DNA of 64,000 nt from Empedobacter falsenii (lineage in GTDB: Bacteria; Bacteroidota; Bacteroidia; Flavobacteriales; Weeksellaceae): NCBI RefSeq assembly GCF_013488205.1, contig NZ_CP040908.1, positions 3,659,501 through 3,723,500 of the forward strand, given 5' to 3'. Positions 1 through 7,597 of this stretch are shown in pieces (the first letter of the stretch is position 1; every line of letters starts with the position of its first letter). A program made the translations under genes and the position numbers. The notes under the pieces were generated by a model. The model did no database searches, was not told the origin of the DNA, and saw nothing but the letters and a program-made list of their open reading frames with translations.

Positions 1-1499
1 GCGACCTCAAAACTTCCTGTTCCATAACTATTCGCTTTTACCATACACATCAATTTTGTGGTAGGTTTTAACAACGAACGGTACACATTTATATTCTCGA
101 TTAGGTGTTGCAAATTAATTTCGAGAACAGAATCGTTGGAACGTGTTTCTAATTCATTCGAGATTTTTTCTAATTTGAACGGACGAGCACCTTTTAATAA
201 AATAGCTTCGTTGTCTACATTTTGATGTTTGAATTGTTCTAAGAATTCTTCAGTCGAATTGAATGAACGAACATAGGATTCGAATAAATGTTTGAACTGA
301 GAAATTTTTTCTCCAATCAAAACTATCTCATCAAAATGATAAGGGTTGACTAAATCGGCTGCTTGTTGATATAAATCTTGATCAGATAAGTTACTTTGTA
401 AAATATCCGTCAATACTAACGATTTTTTATCGCGCGGTTGTTGATTTAGTACATTTAAACCAATTTTTAATGAATTTAGATCAGAATTGAAGGTATCATT
501 AATTAAAATTGAATGATTAATCGCTTCTTTAATTTCCAAACGCATTTCGATTGGTAGGAGTTGACTAAATTCGTTTTTAAGTTGTTTGTAATCAATATTT
601 AAACTGATTAAAGTCGTTAAGCAAATTAAACTATTTTTAATCGAAGCATCATCGATAAAAGGAATCGAATAGGTGAATTCTTCTTGATTATGTAAAATAG
701 AAATTTGTGTATTAGTCTGATTACTTTGTATTTGCTTGATTTGTACAGTGGCAGAATTGGAGTAACCATAAGTGTATTTATCTATTTGTGCTAAATGAGC
801 GTTTTCAAAAATGGCTTGATGGACTTTTTCATTTTCGATATTGAAAACTAATTTATCAACATGAGAAAATAGTTTCAGTTTTTCCTGAATCAATTCATCT
901 TGATTTTTGAAATTCTCTAAATGCGCTTCTCCGATTTTTGTTAACACACCAATTGTTGGTTGAATAATTTCTTCGAGATTTTGCATTTCATTTGGCATCG
1001 AAATTCCAGCTTCGAAAATACCCAAATCGTTTTTCTCCTCCATTTGCAAAACAGAAAGTGCTGCTCCGAATTGAGAATTGTAACTTTTTGGACTACGAAC
1101 AATCGAGAATTTTTTCCATAACAATTGATTCAACCATTCTTTGACAATCGTTTTTCCATTGGAACCAGTGATTCCGATGACAGGAAAATGAAATTGTTTG
1201 CGATGAATTTTTGCCCAATTTTGTAAAGCAAGTAGCGGATTCTCGACCTCGATAAAATTTGCATGAGGCAAATTCGTCAACGCTTTTTCCACGACAAAAT
1301 TTCGAATTCCTCTTTGATAAGCATCTTGCAAATACAGATGCCCGTCTTTTTGGTTTCCGTGAAAAGCAAAGAAAATTCCGTGAGTTGGATTGACAATCAT
1401 GCGCGAATCAAAGAAAATTTGATCGATGATTTCGTCTCCATTTCCAATCAAAGTACCGTTGATGATACTTGCAATTTGATTTAGATTATAAGTTTTCAA
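1..1499 (-). CDS. MurF-Alr fusion: UDP-MurNAc-tripeptide--D-Ala-D-Ala ligase / alanine racemase (partial)
   Basis: My own minus-strand translation gives an open frame cut by the left edge after about 499 residues. The N-terminal part is a Mur ligase: the ATP-binding loop GITGSNGKT lies near residues 108-117, followed by the SYNSQFG-type substrate segment. From about residue 455 the sequence becomes an alanine racemase, and [10 protein letters not shown] near residue 488 carries the PLP-binding lysine. The fusion is characteristic of Bacteroidota. It would make D-alanine and add D-Ala-D-Ala to the peptidoglycan precursor in the cytoplasm. No ATG lies in frame before residue 32, so I chose the TTG at 1499, which overlaps the end of tdk by 14 nt and implies translational coupling. 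The start codon is an inference; the domain calls are firm. Confidence 0.88.
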   Translation of the reverse strand, partial: MKTYNLNQIASIINGTLIGNGDEIIDQIFFDSRMIVNPTHGIFFAFHGNQKDGHLYLQDAYQRGIRNFVVEKALTNLPHANFIEVENPLLALQNWAKIHRKQFHFPVIGITGSNGKTIVKEWLNQLLWKKFSIVRSPKSYNSQFGAALSVLQMEEKNDLGIFEAGISMPNEMQNLEEIIQPTIGVLTKIGEAHLENFKNQDELIQEKLKLFSHVDKLVFNIENEKVHQAIFENAHLAQIDKYTYGYSNSATVQIKQIQSNQTNTQISILHNQEEFTYSIPFIDDASIKNSLICLTTLISLNIDYKQLKNEFSQLLPIEMRLEIKEAINHSILINDTFNSDLNSLKIGLNVLNQQPRDKKSLVLTDILQSNLSDQDLYQQAADLVNPYHFDEIVLIGEKISQFKHLFESYVRSFNSTEEFLEQFKHQNVDNEAILLKGARPFKLEKISNELETRSNDSVLEINLQHLIENINVYRSLLKPTTKLMCMVKANSYGTGSFEV

Positions 1500-2082
1500 C
1501 TTTGTGTTTGTTATGTTCTTCCCAGAAAGCAATTCGGCTTAATGGTTCGTATTCTAGTACTTCGCCAAGTTCTACAAGGCGATCACTGTCAATTTTTCGG
1601 TGTGAATAATTGGCTAAATTTCCTGTACGAACGCAGATTGCATGCACTTTTGTTACATACTCGGCAGTTGCCATTAAATTGGGCATAGGACCAAAAGGAC
1701 GACCTTTGAAATCCATATCCAATCCAGCAACTATAACGCGTTTGCCTTCGTTTGCCAACTGATTAGCTACGTCTACAATACCGTCATCAAAAAATTGTGC
1801 TTCATCAATTCCTACCACATCGCAATCATCAGCCAATAATAGAATTGCCGAAGAATACTCAACTGGCGTTGATGTAATAGAATTTTGATTGTGGGAAACG
1901 ACTTCACGGTCTGCATAACGTGTATCTACCGTAGGTTTGAAGATTTCGACACGTTGCTTGGCAAATTCGGCACGTTTTAGACGGCGTATAAGTTCTTCGG
2001 TTTTACCAGAAAACATTGAGCCACAGATGACTTCTATCCATCCACTTTTTTTGTTATGATTAAAGGTATTTTCGAGGAACAT
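1486..2082 (-). CDS. tdk: thymidine kinase (type II)
   Basis: This 198-residue protein phosphorylates thymidine to dTMP in the pyrimidine salvage pathway. The P-loop GSMFSGKT is near residues 21-28, the DEAQFF segment (catalytic glutamate) near 95, and the lasso-type segment [19 protein letters not shown] follows. The usual type II enzyme carries four zinc-binding cysteines. Here only one cysteine (HAICVRTGN) remains in the C-terminal half, and the final CxxC is replaced by the serine-containing sequence YEPLSR, so the zinc ribbon is absent. I believe this is common in Bacteroidota homologues, from memory. It lies upstream of murF-alr and overlaps it, so the two are probably cotranscribed from the promoter at about 2114-2121. 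Confidence 0.95.
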   Translation of the reverse strand: MFLENTFNHNKKSGWIEVICGSMFSGKTEELIRRLKRAEFAKQRVEIFKPTVDTRYADREVVSHNQNSITSTPVEYSSAILLLADDCDVVGIDEAQFFDDGIVDVANQLANEGKRVIVAGLDMDFKGRPFGPMPNLMATAEYVTKVHAICVRTGNLANYSHRKIDSDRLVELGEVLEYEPLSRIAFWEEHNKHKVENL

Positions 2083-2113
2083 AGTTCAAATAATTTAGAT
2101 TAAAATGTGAGAA

Positions 2114-2121
2114 CAAATTTA
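2114..2121 (-). promoter_or_regulatory. -7 promoter element (TAnnTTTG) of tdk
   Basis: Read on the minus strand, TAAATTTG matches the Bacteroidota -7 consensus TAnnTTTG. It lies 31 nt upstream of the tdk ATG. I saw no clear TTG at the -33 position, so the call rests on the -7 element and its placement. Confidence 0.45.
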
Positions 2122-2157
2122 CGGAATAAATTAGATGAAAGAAGTAAAAAGTAGATT

Positions 2158-2188
2158 AAAGCTCATCTTGAAACTTTAGATGAGCTTT
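2158..2188 (-). terminator. hairpin terminator after the DUF6266-type gene
   Basis: An 11-bp perfect inverted repeat (AAAGCTCATCT and AGATGAGCTTT) with a 9-nt loop lies 20 nt beyond the stop of the minus-strand gene at 2209. The T-run after the stem is short, so terminator strength is uncertain. It separates the islet from tdk. Confidence 0.6.
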
Positions 2189-2208
2189 AGTGTAGATGTA
2201 TAGCGCGC

Positions 2209-2856
2209 TTAACTTACTTTTATTTTGCCTATATAGGCTGAATTTGATGCAAATAAGTTGTCTGCATTTACAAATGCTATCCATACATGTAGCTCTTTGT
2301 CTTGGTAGCGAGGTAATAATGTAAATTCGTGTGATAAATCTGCACGAATACTTGTTGTTTGAAAAAATAGTGTCCCAACATTTAGATCATTATCTTCTGC
2401 TAATAAGGCTACCATGTAGTCTGTTTCGGCAATGGTTCCTGATGCATTGTCCGCCCAATCTATTACAATAGTAAGTGGTGTAGGAGAACTAATGGCTAGT
2501 GGTTGAGGATCGATTCCTTTTCCTTTGGAAAATTGGATTTGGTGATAGTTAGGAATGATTTCTAAGTTTTCCATATCGCATTGAAATGCATTGATTACGT
2601 TACTCATCGCAGCGTTGTAAGTAGATCGTAGACCTACTTTTGTGCCAAAGAAAGCCTTAACGTATTCCCTGTAACTGGCAATAAAGAGTACGGCTTTGTT
2701 GAACCGATCTTTGATTAAGGCTTGTTTTGGAGATGGAGCTTTGGTTGATTTTTTAGGACGAATACGAGATATTTCGTATCCGTTGACATTTGCAATTACA
2801 ATACGTCCTGTACGACCTGATGTACCTGAAATGATGCTGTCAATAACTTTACCCAT
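2209..2856 (-). CDS. DUF6266 family protein
   Basis: This 215-residue protein has no signal peptide and no membrane segment. The N-terminus (MGKVIDSIISGTSGRTGRIV, then a RIRPKKSTKAPSPKQ segment and a RFNKAVLFI helix) matches my recollection of the DUF6266 family. That family is found in Bacteroidota and has no known function. The C-terminal half alternates hydrophobic and polar residues and looks like a beta-rich sandwich. It is followed by a hairpin terminator, has no close partner, and lies 257 nt away from the HTH gene on the same strand. The family assignment is from memory. Confidence 0.6.
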   Translation of the reverse strand: MGKVIDSIISGTSGRTGRIVIANVNGYEISRIRPKKSTKAPSPKQALIKDRFNKAVLFIASYREYVKAFFGTKVGLRSTYNAAMSNVINAFQCDMENLEIIPNYHQIQFSKGKGIDPQPLAISSPTPLTIVIDWADNASGTIAETDYMVALLAEDNDLNVGTLFFQTTSIRADLSHEFTLLPRYQDKELHVWIAFVNADNLFASNSAYIGKIKVS

Positions 2857-3003
2857 AATTTTGTGTTTTTTAGTTAAACTTGGTTTTAATTGTTATAGTG
2901 AATTTAGGTCAGGAATTGACATCTTTTTATAAGTTGCAATGAAATGGAATGATTTGGAAGGGTGTGTACTGTTTTGATTAGTGTTGTACTTTTCTGCGGC
3001 GTC

Positions 3004-3061
3004 TGTTCGGTTGTTCTTCGGTTATGTGCCGTAACGCTTCGGTGTTTGTTCGGTGTTTGTG
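3004..3061. repeat. short clustered GTTCGGT/CTTCGGT motifs
   Basis: Five copies of a TTCGGT-like motif lie within about 57 nt, ending with a nearly perfect tandem (CGGTGTTTGTT followed by CGGTGTTTGTG). The stretch is clearly more GC-rich than its surroundings. It sits between the DUF6266-type gene and the terminator of the HTH gene. Function unknown. Confidence 0.5.
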
Positions 3062-3091
3062 TGGTTGTGATGAAGAAATTGGGCAGAAAAA

Positions 3092-3111
3092 AAGAGCCTT
3101 GATAGGCTCTT
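3092..3111 (-). terminator. intrinsic terminator of the HTH gene
   Basis: On the minus strand the stem AAGAGCC / GGCTCTT with a 6-nt loop is followed directly by a run of Ts. It begins 3 nt beyond the stop of the gene at 3114, a typical rho-independent terminator. Confidence 0.8.
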
Positions 3112-3113
3112 GG

Positions 3114-3386
3114 TTATTTGATTAATTGTTTGAGGATTGCTTCGTATACCTCGTGTCGGAAATAAACGTTGCGTCCAAAGTAATTGTATGCTTTTAAGAT
3201 TTTCTTTTTCCTATAATTGTATAATGTGCTTTTACAAATTTTTAGGTATTGTAGCACATCCCTTTCTTCCATTAGGTATAAATCTAAAGAACTAATGTTA
3301 CCATCTTCGAATGCTTGTTGCATTTTGTTGATTTCTTCAATTAATTGTTGAAACCAATTTACTGAGTTTAATGGTTGACTCTTCAT
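3114..3386 (-). CDS. helix-turn-helix (excisionase/MerR-like) DNA-binding protein
   Basis: This protein has 90 residues. The C-terminal half contains LMEERDVLQYLKICKSTLYN, then YRKKKILKAYNYFGRNVYF. This is the layout of the HTH_17 excisionase-type fold: helix, turn, recognition helix, then a beta-wing with a basic residue and a conserved aromatic. The N-terminal 35 residues form a helix of unknown role. Genes of this type in Bacteroidota often sit in integrative elements, but no integrase or relaxase is visible here, so it may be a leftover or a stand-alone regulator. A tandem AATTGTCCCCC repeat about 64 nt upstream of its start is a possible operator. Function is inferred from the fold only. 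Confidence 0.7.
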   Translation of the reverse strand: MKSQPLNSVNWFQQLIEEINKMQQAFEDGNISSLDLYLMEERDVLQYLKICKSTLYNYRKKKILKAYNYFGRNVYFRHEVYEAILKQLIK

Positions 3387-3449
3387 AGTACAAGTTGTAA
3401 GACTTATATAAAATTAATCTATTATCTTATTGATTTTACATAAGAAGTG

Positions 3450-3472
3450 AATTGTCCCCCCAATTGTCCCCC
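3450..3472. repeat. tandem AATTGTCCCCC direct repeat, possible operator
   Basis: Two copies of AATTGTCCCCC are separated by one C, upstream of the HTH gene. The C-tracts stand out in very AT-rich DNA. They could be a binding site for the HTH protein or part of an attachment site; neither can be decided from the sequence. Confidence 0.5.
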
Positions 3473-3527
3473 TTAAAAATAATAATACTTGTGTGTTTTT
3501 ATTGATTACGGAAGTGGTTTGTTGTAG

Positions 3528-3625
3528 CTTTTGAATAAATGACCATATAGTTACATAGAAATAGATGAGTCTTTGATTTTAGAAATCAGTAGTTTGCTCA
3601 TCGTTTTTTCATCTTTGATGAAGGT
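3528..3625 (+). repeat. dispersed intergenic repeat, copy 1
   Basis: This is the first of four related copies (others at 3631-3787, 4321-4477 and, reversed, 44010-44078). Shared blocks are TACATAGAAA, ATCAGTAGTTT and CATCTTTGAT. In this copy TGATTT-TAG-AAATCA (3574-3588) forms a perfect hairpin inside an outer stem GATGAG (3564-3569) / CTCATC (3597-3602). The 483-nt stretch 3387-3869 holds this copy, copy 2 and the C-tract repeat; I see no gene in it. Confidence 0.75.
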
Positions 3626-3630
3626 TAGTA

Positions 3631-3787
3631 CTTGTTTAAACTTTTGAATAAAATAACCACATAGATACATAGAAATTGATGAATTTTTGATTTTAGTAAT
3701 CAGTAGTTTATCATAGTTTATCATCTTTGATGAAAGTTATTGTATATTTATTTTACTTATCTTAGTGAGGAAAGGGATAGGAGGTGT
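3631..3787 (+). repeat. 157-bp intergenic repeat, copy 2
   Basis: It aligns without gaps to 4321-4477, with about 8 mismatches in 157 positions by eye. It contains the hairpin TGATT/AATCA at 3688-3702, a TCATC/GATGA hairpin, and ends in a purine-rich GGGATAGGAGGTGT. It lies 82 nt upstream of the small membrane protein gene at 3870. Confidence 0.85.
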
Positions 3788-3869
3788 TGAGTATGATGTG
3801 AGTGTGGTTGAGCTTATGGAAATTGTAAAATATAAGGATGGAATACAATGTTAATATATAAAAATAATT

Positions 3870-4274
3870 ATGAAATTTCGATTTAACTTTTTAATATTCT
3901 CGGTATTTTTTTATTCGATAATTGCCTTAATCTATGTATTAAATTATGAACCATTTTTATTAACGAGAGTTGTTCTTCCTCTAATTTTTATTTTTCTTTT
4001 TTTATATAGAAATAAATTCACTTGGATTTTTTTAATTATTCTATTAGTTTCAAGTATAATAACATATACTTTACAATGTAATTATCCTATATCGAACTAT
4101 CTTTACGGATATATGTGTAGGAGAAGACCTCTTGAAGTTTATATTTATCTATCTAAATATATTCCTCTAGATGTAACTACTTATTTTTATAAAATGATAT
4201 ATTTAGGATATTTATTTTTAGCTTTAATAATTTTAAATCTAAGAAAATATAAAAATATATATGGTTTTAGGTAA
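3870..4274 (+). CDS. small hypothetical membrane protein
   Basis: This 134-residue protein is very rich in Phe, Ile, Leu and Tyr, with about four predicted membrane segments near residues 5-24, 32-46, 52-69 and 107-123. Between the last two there is a polar, partly basic loop (GYMCRRRPLEVYIYLSKY). I recognise no family. The gene is bounded by two nearly identical 157-bp repeats (3631-3787 and 4321-4477), so gene plus repeat behave as a 690-bp unit. Its base composition is even more AT-rich than its neighbours. Translation is plausible given the ATG and the hydrophobic pattern, but there is no functional evidence. Confidence 0.55.
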   Translation: MKFRFNFLIFSVFFYSIIALIYVLNYEPFLLTRVVLPLIFIFLFLYRNKFTWIFLIILLVSSIITYTLQCNYPISNYLYGYMCRRRPLEVYIYLSKYIPLDVTTYFYKMIYLGYLFLALIILNLRKYKNIYGFR

Positions 4275-4320
4275 AAAAGATATTCCTGTAAATGAGATTA
4301 TTTTAAATTAAAACTAATAA

Positions 4321-4477
4321 CTTGTTTATACTTTTAAATATAATCACCACATAGATACATAGAAATTGATGAATTTTTGATTTTAGTAATCAGTAGTTTA
4401 TCATAGTTTATCATCTTTGATGAAGGTTATTGTAGATTTATTTTATTTATCTTAGTGAGGATAGGGATAGGAGGTGT
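4321..4477 (+). repeat. 157-bp intergenic repeat, copy 3
   Basis: It is about 95% identical to 3631-3787, exactly 690 bp downstream. The last bases overlap a possible GTG start at 4474 for the next gene, but the ATG at 4504 is the better start. The similarity stops sharply at GGAGGTGT, so copies 2 and 3 share a common right boundary. Confidence 0.85.
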
Positions 4478-4503
4478 ACCTAAATGGAAAAAAGAGAAGT
4501 ATT

Positions 4504-4881
4504 ATGGGAGTACCCTTAAAATTTTGTTTCTTGTTTATTTTTATTATGTATTCTTGTTCATCATTACAGGATATTAATGATAAAACAGAATATAGGTTAG
4601 TAAATATTGATTCAACAAGTTATCAATATAATAAATTATTATTTTTAGAAAATAATTCAGAAGTTTATGTTGTTGTAATTCAGAAAAATAAAAATTGTTC
4701 TTTTCTTGAAGGAGAAACATATAGATTAAAATTAAAATCAAATTTACCCATAAATTATCCTAATCATAAAGATTTAAATTCTCAGTATATGTATCATAAT
4801 GAAGTTGTCTATTTTATACAAAAAGATGCTACTAAATGGGGCTTTTATAAGATCGAAAATGATAAAAAGTATTGTAAGTAG
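4504..4881 (+). CDS. small hypothetical lipoprotein
   Basis: From the ATG at 4504 the product has 125 residues and starts with a lipoprotein signal, MGVPLKFCFLFIFIMYSC, with the lipidated cysteine at about position 18. A longer frame from a GTG at 4474 would place the signal peptide internally and begin inside the repeat, so I prefer 4504. The mature part (about 107 residues) is polar with alternating strand-like segments and no recognised domain. It sits 26 nt after repeat copy 3 and 9 nt before another lipoprotein gene, so the two probably form an operon. An envelope location is inferred from the lipobox; no function can be assigned. Confidence 0.6.
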   Translation: MGVPLKFCFLFIFIMYSCSSLQDINDKTEYRLVNIDSTSYQYNKLLFLENNSEVYVVVIQKNKNCSFLEGETYRLKLKSNLPINYPNHKDLNSQYMYHNEVVYFIQKDATKWGFYKIENDKKYCK

Positions 4882-4890
4882 TAAATAGAA

Positions 4891-5400
4891 ATGAGAATTA
4901 TTCAAAAAATATTAATAGTTATAAATATCTTAGTTGTATTTATAACTATTCAATCTTGTTTTACGACAACTAATTTAAAACAAGAGAAAATAGTAATTGA
5001 TAAAAAATTATGTTTAATAAAGGCGATTCCTGGAGAAAGTAGAGCTCATATATTTTTTGTGTCTGAAAAAGGTGAATTGAGTTATTGTATTGGTCAGGTA
5101 CTTAATTTTGAATATGGGAAATTTAATATAGATAGAAAGTATAAGATTAAGACTATTGCGTTAAACTTAAAAGAAATAGAAACATTAAAAGTTTCTTTTT
5201 TGAAAATTTCGGAAAGTTCTTTATATAAAGATACTTCTGTTGTAAAGGATAATTGGCAATACAGTCTATATTTAGATGGAATAAAGAAAGGATTTTGGTA
5301 TTCAAACAATACGGAAATAATACCCAAAGAGCTAAAAGACATTACCTATATTATAGAAAACAAGATTAAAGTTTTACATGAATTACCAGGAACATCTTAA
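4891..5400 (+). CDS. hypothetical lipoprotein
   Basis: This 169-residue product has an N-terminal hydrophobic stretch ending in a lipobox (VFITIQSC), so it is probably anchored in the envelope. The mature region contains repeated Lys/Ile-rich strands and short aromatic motifs (DNWQYSLYLDG, KGFWYSNN). I recognise no domain. It follows the lipoprotein gene at 4504 after 9 nt and is followed by a strong terminator at 5467-5492, so it closes the small operon. The two neighbouring lipoproteins are similar in character but do not obviously align. Confidence 0.6.
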   Translation: MRIIQKILIVINILVVFITIQSCFTTTNLKQEKIVIDKKLCLIKAIPGESRAHIFFVSEKGELSYCIGQVLNFEYGKFNIDRKYKIKTIALNLKEIETLKVSFLKISESSLYKDTSVVKDNWQYSLYLDGIKKGFWYSNNTEIIPKELKDITYIIENKIKVLHELPGTS

Positions 5401-5466
5401 GACAAGATAGTGTTTCAGATGTGTAGTTGCACTAGATATTATTATAAATAAATTCACAATACCATA

Positions 5467-5492
5467 AAAAGGCAGACGGAGGTTTGCCTTTT
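5467..5492 (+). terminator. intrinsic terminator after the small lipoprotein operon
   Basis: The stem AAAAGGCA / TGCCTTTT encloses a 10-nt loop and is followed by GTTATTTTT. It lies 67 nt after the stop of the gene ending at 5400. Confidence 0.7.
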
Positions 5493-5554
5493 GTTATTTT
5501 TAGTAAATCTTTTATTTTTTTATGGGAGATAGTTGTTCGCTTTTATAGTAAAGT

Positions 5555-5585
5555 AAAAAGTCTCACAACTTGTATGAGACTTTTT
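5555..5585 (-). terminator. intrinsic terminator of the secreted-protein operon
   Basis: An 11-bp perfect stem (AAAAAGTCTCA / TGAGACTTTTT) with a 9-nt loop lies 3 nt beyond the stop of the minus-strand gene at 5589. The A- and T-rich flanks would allow it to act in both directions. Confidence 0.8.
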
Positions 5586-5588
5586 GAA

Positions 5589-6776
5589 CTATTTCTTAAT
5601 AATTGTTTTTTCGTTTATTGTACCCAAATCATCAACAAATTTGAAGTAATATAAGCCAGCTGGTAAAGTTTGTAAATTAACTTTAAGAGCAGTTGCATTT
5701 TTATTATTTCCTGATACAACAACTTTTGCATTGATATCATAGACAAACCACTCGTTAATACCAACTGTACTATTTATTTGTACAAAATTTGATGTTGGGT
5801 TAGGAGAGATGGTGAAAGTGTTTTGATAACTTAAATTATTCGAAATAGAAATCATATCTTCTCCCATTCCTATATAGGCTGTTAATTCTTCATTTTCTAA
5901 AGATATAAATTCATTATCCTTTGTACAAGGTTTTATATAAGCTCTAAATTTTGATTTAGCATTAAATCCAGGTTTAAGGAAAATACTATTTGATCTAAAA
6001 ATAACATTTAAATTTTCATTGATAGGAGCACTTGCATTTATAATATTTCGAGATTTATATTCTTTTGAATTTATTATAGGATTCGTAATATTCATAACAT
6101 CCTGACAAATAAAAGGAGCTGTTATGAATGTTTTTTCAGCGCTAAAAGTTCCTCTAATTCCATTTGAACATTTGGCTGCAACTTTCCAAGAGTAAGTTGT
6201 ATTGGGTGCTAAATCAATGATAAGACGATTGTTTGTAGTTGAAGAAAAGCTTTTAGTCCCATTAGGAGTTGTTAAGAGTATTTCATAATCATTCGCACCT
6301 GAGACACTATTCCAAGAAAAATTAGCTTGCGAATCTGTAATATTATAATTTTGTAAATTCGTAGGGATTGGTAAAGAACATGGAATATTATTACTTGTAT
6401 AATTTATCTGTATAGAGATGATTTTTTCCTCAGTAATATTTTGACCTTGCGCTGTTACATAACCATATATTGCTTTAAATTTGTATTCTGTAACTCTTGG
6501 AGTTGTAAAAGTGTGTTTAAAACCTAATGTTATTTTTACTTGCCCTCCTGGTTGTACAGCTTGTGTACCTTCAGGAAACTTACCTGTATAACCATTGTCT
6601 GTAGAAACAGGATGTATATTAGCTCCCATATTTGAAGGAAATCTATTATTAGAAAAAACAATTTCAACAAATCCAGTTTGACCATACGAAATTACATCGG
6701 ATTTATTCCCTATAGTCACCTGAGAATATACTTTGAATATAAGTAAAAGTAATAAAAAACTAAATAATTTTTTCAT
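5589..6776 (-). CDS. secreted fibronectin type III protein with type IX secretion signal
   Basis: This 395-residue protein has a clear signal peptide (MKKLFSFLLLLLIFKVYSQ). An N-terminal beta-rich region of about 110 residues is followed by a fibronectin type III domain at about 130-220 (FSWNSVSGANDYEILL, LAPNTTYSWKVAAKC). The last 75 residues form a type A sorting domain for the type IX system: FTISPNPTSNFVQI, VYDINAKVV, LPAGLYYFKF and a final basic tail. The product should be exported across the outer membrane and be surface-attached or released. It is the last gene of a three-gene operon with 3 nt to its upstream neighbour. The specific function is unknown; an adhesin-like role is a guess. 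Confidence 0.85.
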   Translation of the reverse strand: MKKLFSFLLLLLIFKVYSQVTIGNKSDVISYGQTGFVEIVFSNNRFPSNMGANIHPVSTDNGYTGKFPEGTQAVQPGGQVKITLGFKHTFTTPRVTEYKFKAIYGYVTAQGQNITEEKIISIQINYTSNNIPCSLPIPTNLQNYNITDSQANFSWNSVSGANDYEILLTTPNGTKSFSSTTNNRLIIDLAPNTTYSWKVAAKCSNGIRGTFSAEKTFITAPFICQDVMNITNPIINSKEYKSRNIINASAPINENLNVIFRSNSIFLKPGFNAKSKFRAYIKPCTKDNEFISLENEELTAYIGMGEDMISISNNLSYQNTFTISPNPTSNFVQINSTVGINEWFVYDINAKVVVSGNNKNATALKVNLQTLPAGLYYFKFVDDLGTINEKTIIKK

Positions 6777-6779
6777 AGA

Positions 6780-7586
6780 TTATTTTTTAGTTTCTAATTC
6801 ATTAATTCTTTCTTCTTGTTGAGCCATTTTTTTGTTTTGCTCAATTAGTAACAATGTCAATTCTTCTATTTTTTGTAAAAGAAGATTGTTCATTTCACCT
6901 ACTTTTAATCCTTTTTCTTGAATTTCTTTTGCAGATGGAATACCTGGTAAATGATTGTTTTCTTTTACAAATTTTTCTACTTCTTCTAATTTAGGGAATT
7001 CATAATCTGCTTTTAACTCAGATTTTCCTGTAAAGTATTTTTGGAATACATAATCTGCAGGTACAGCCAGATCTACAATAATTTCTTCTGCATGTATTTT
7101 GCCTTTTACAGTTAGTTTTTCGTCAGGATTAGAGGTTCCAATACCTAATTTTCCAGCAGTTAAAACCATTTGTTCTGTGCCATTAGAAAAGAATTTCAAG
7201 CCATCCCATCCAGATAAGCCAACAACATTTCCTATTCTAGATAAACCATAATGAGCTACTTTTTGGTTATTATAATCGAATGTATTAAAAGTATTAAAAC
7301 CTAAAAGTGTTCCATAAAAACTTGCATTTTGGCCATATAAATCTCCTTCTATTGCTGTTTTACCAACAATACTTACACCTTCAGTAAATCCTAAATGATA
7401 ATTGATTACAAGTTGATTGTTAACAGGAGAGATGGCATTTTTCCAAACTAAGTCTCCATTATCATAGCGTCTTATTTTAAGATCACCAGATGAAGCTGAT
7501 AAGTCAAAGGCGTTTGTATTGATTTGTGCAGATAAAGAAGATGCTCCAATAAGTGCAACTAAAGTTGATAATAAAATTTTTTTCAT
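6780..7586 (-). CDS. secreted protein with S74-like / tail-fibre-like C-terminal region
   Basis: This 268-residue protein has a signal peptide ending near SLSAQ. The middle contains the LGIGTSNPDEKLTVKGKIHA segment found in many Bacteroidota cell-surface proteins. It is followed by DYVFQKYFTG, EVEKFVKENNHLPGIPSAKE, GEMNNLLLQKIEELTL and a terminal coiled coil of about 40 residues. This C-terminus is often annotated as tail fibre or peptidase S74 (intramolecular chaperone)-like. I do not see a clear Ser-Lys autocleavage site. Since a signal peptide is present and no phage genes are near, a surface fibre is more likely than a phage tail. It is the middle gene of the secreted-protein operon. Confidence 0.75.
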   Translation of the reverse strand: MKKILLSTLVALIGASSLSAQINTNAFDLSASSGDLKIRRYDNGDLVWKNAISPVNNQLVINYHLGFTEGVSIVGKTAIEGDLYGQNASFYGTLLGFNTFNTFDYNNQKVAHYGLSRIGNVVGLSGWDGLKFFSNGTEQMVLTAGKLGIGTSNPDEKLTVKGKIHAEEIIVDLAVPADYVFQKYFTGKSELKADYEFPKLEEVEKFVKENNHLPGIPSAKEIQEKGLKVGEMNNLLLQKIEELTLLLIEQNKKMAQQEERINELETKK

Positions 7587-7597
7587 AATTGTTTTGT

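Noticed and set aside
1263-1484. Plus-strand 73-residue frame
   Set aside because: It lies antisense to the murF-alr coding sequence, whose motifs are unambiguous.
3528-4477. Possible CRISPR-like array of repeats
   Set aside because: The repeats are 98-157 bp, irregularly spaced, imperfect, and one flanks a gene. No cas genes are present.
6780-7586. Prophage tail fibre gene
   Set aside because: The protein has a signal peptide and sits in an operon with type IX secreted proteins. No other phage gene is near, so a cell-surface protein is more likely.
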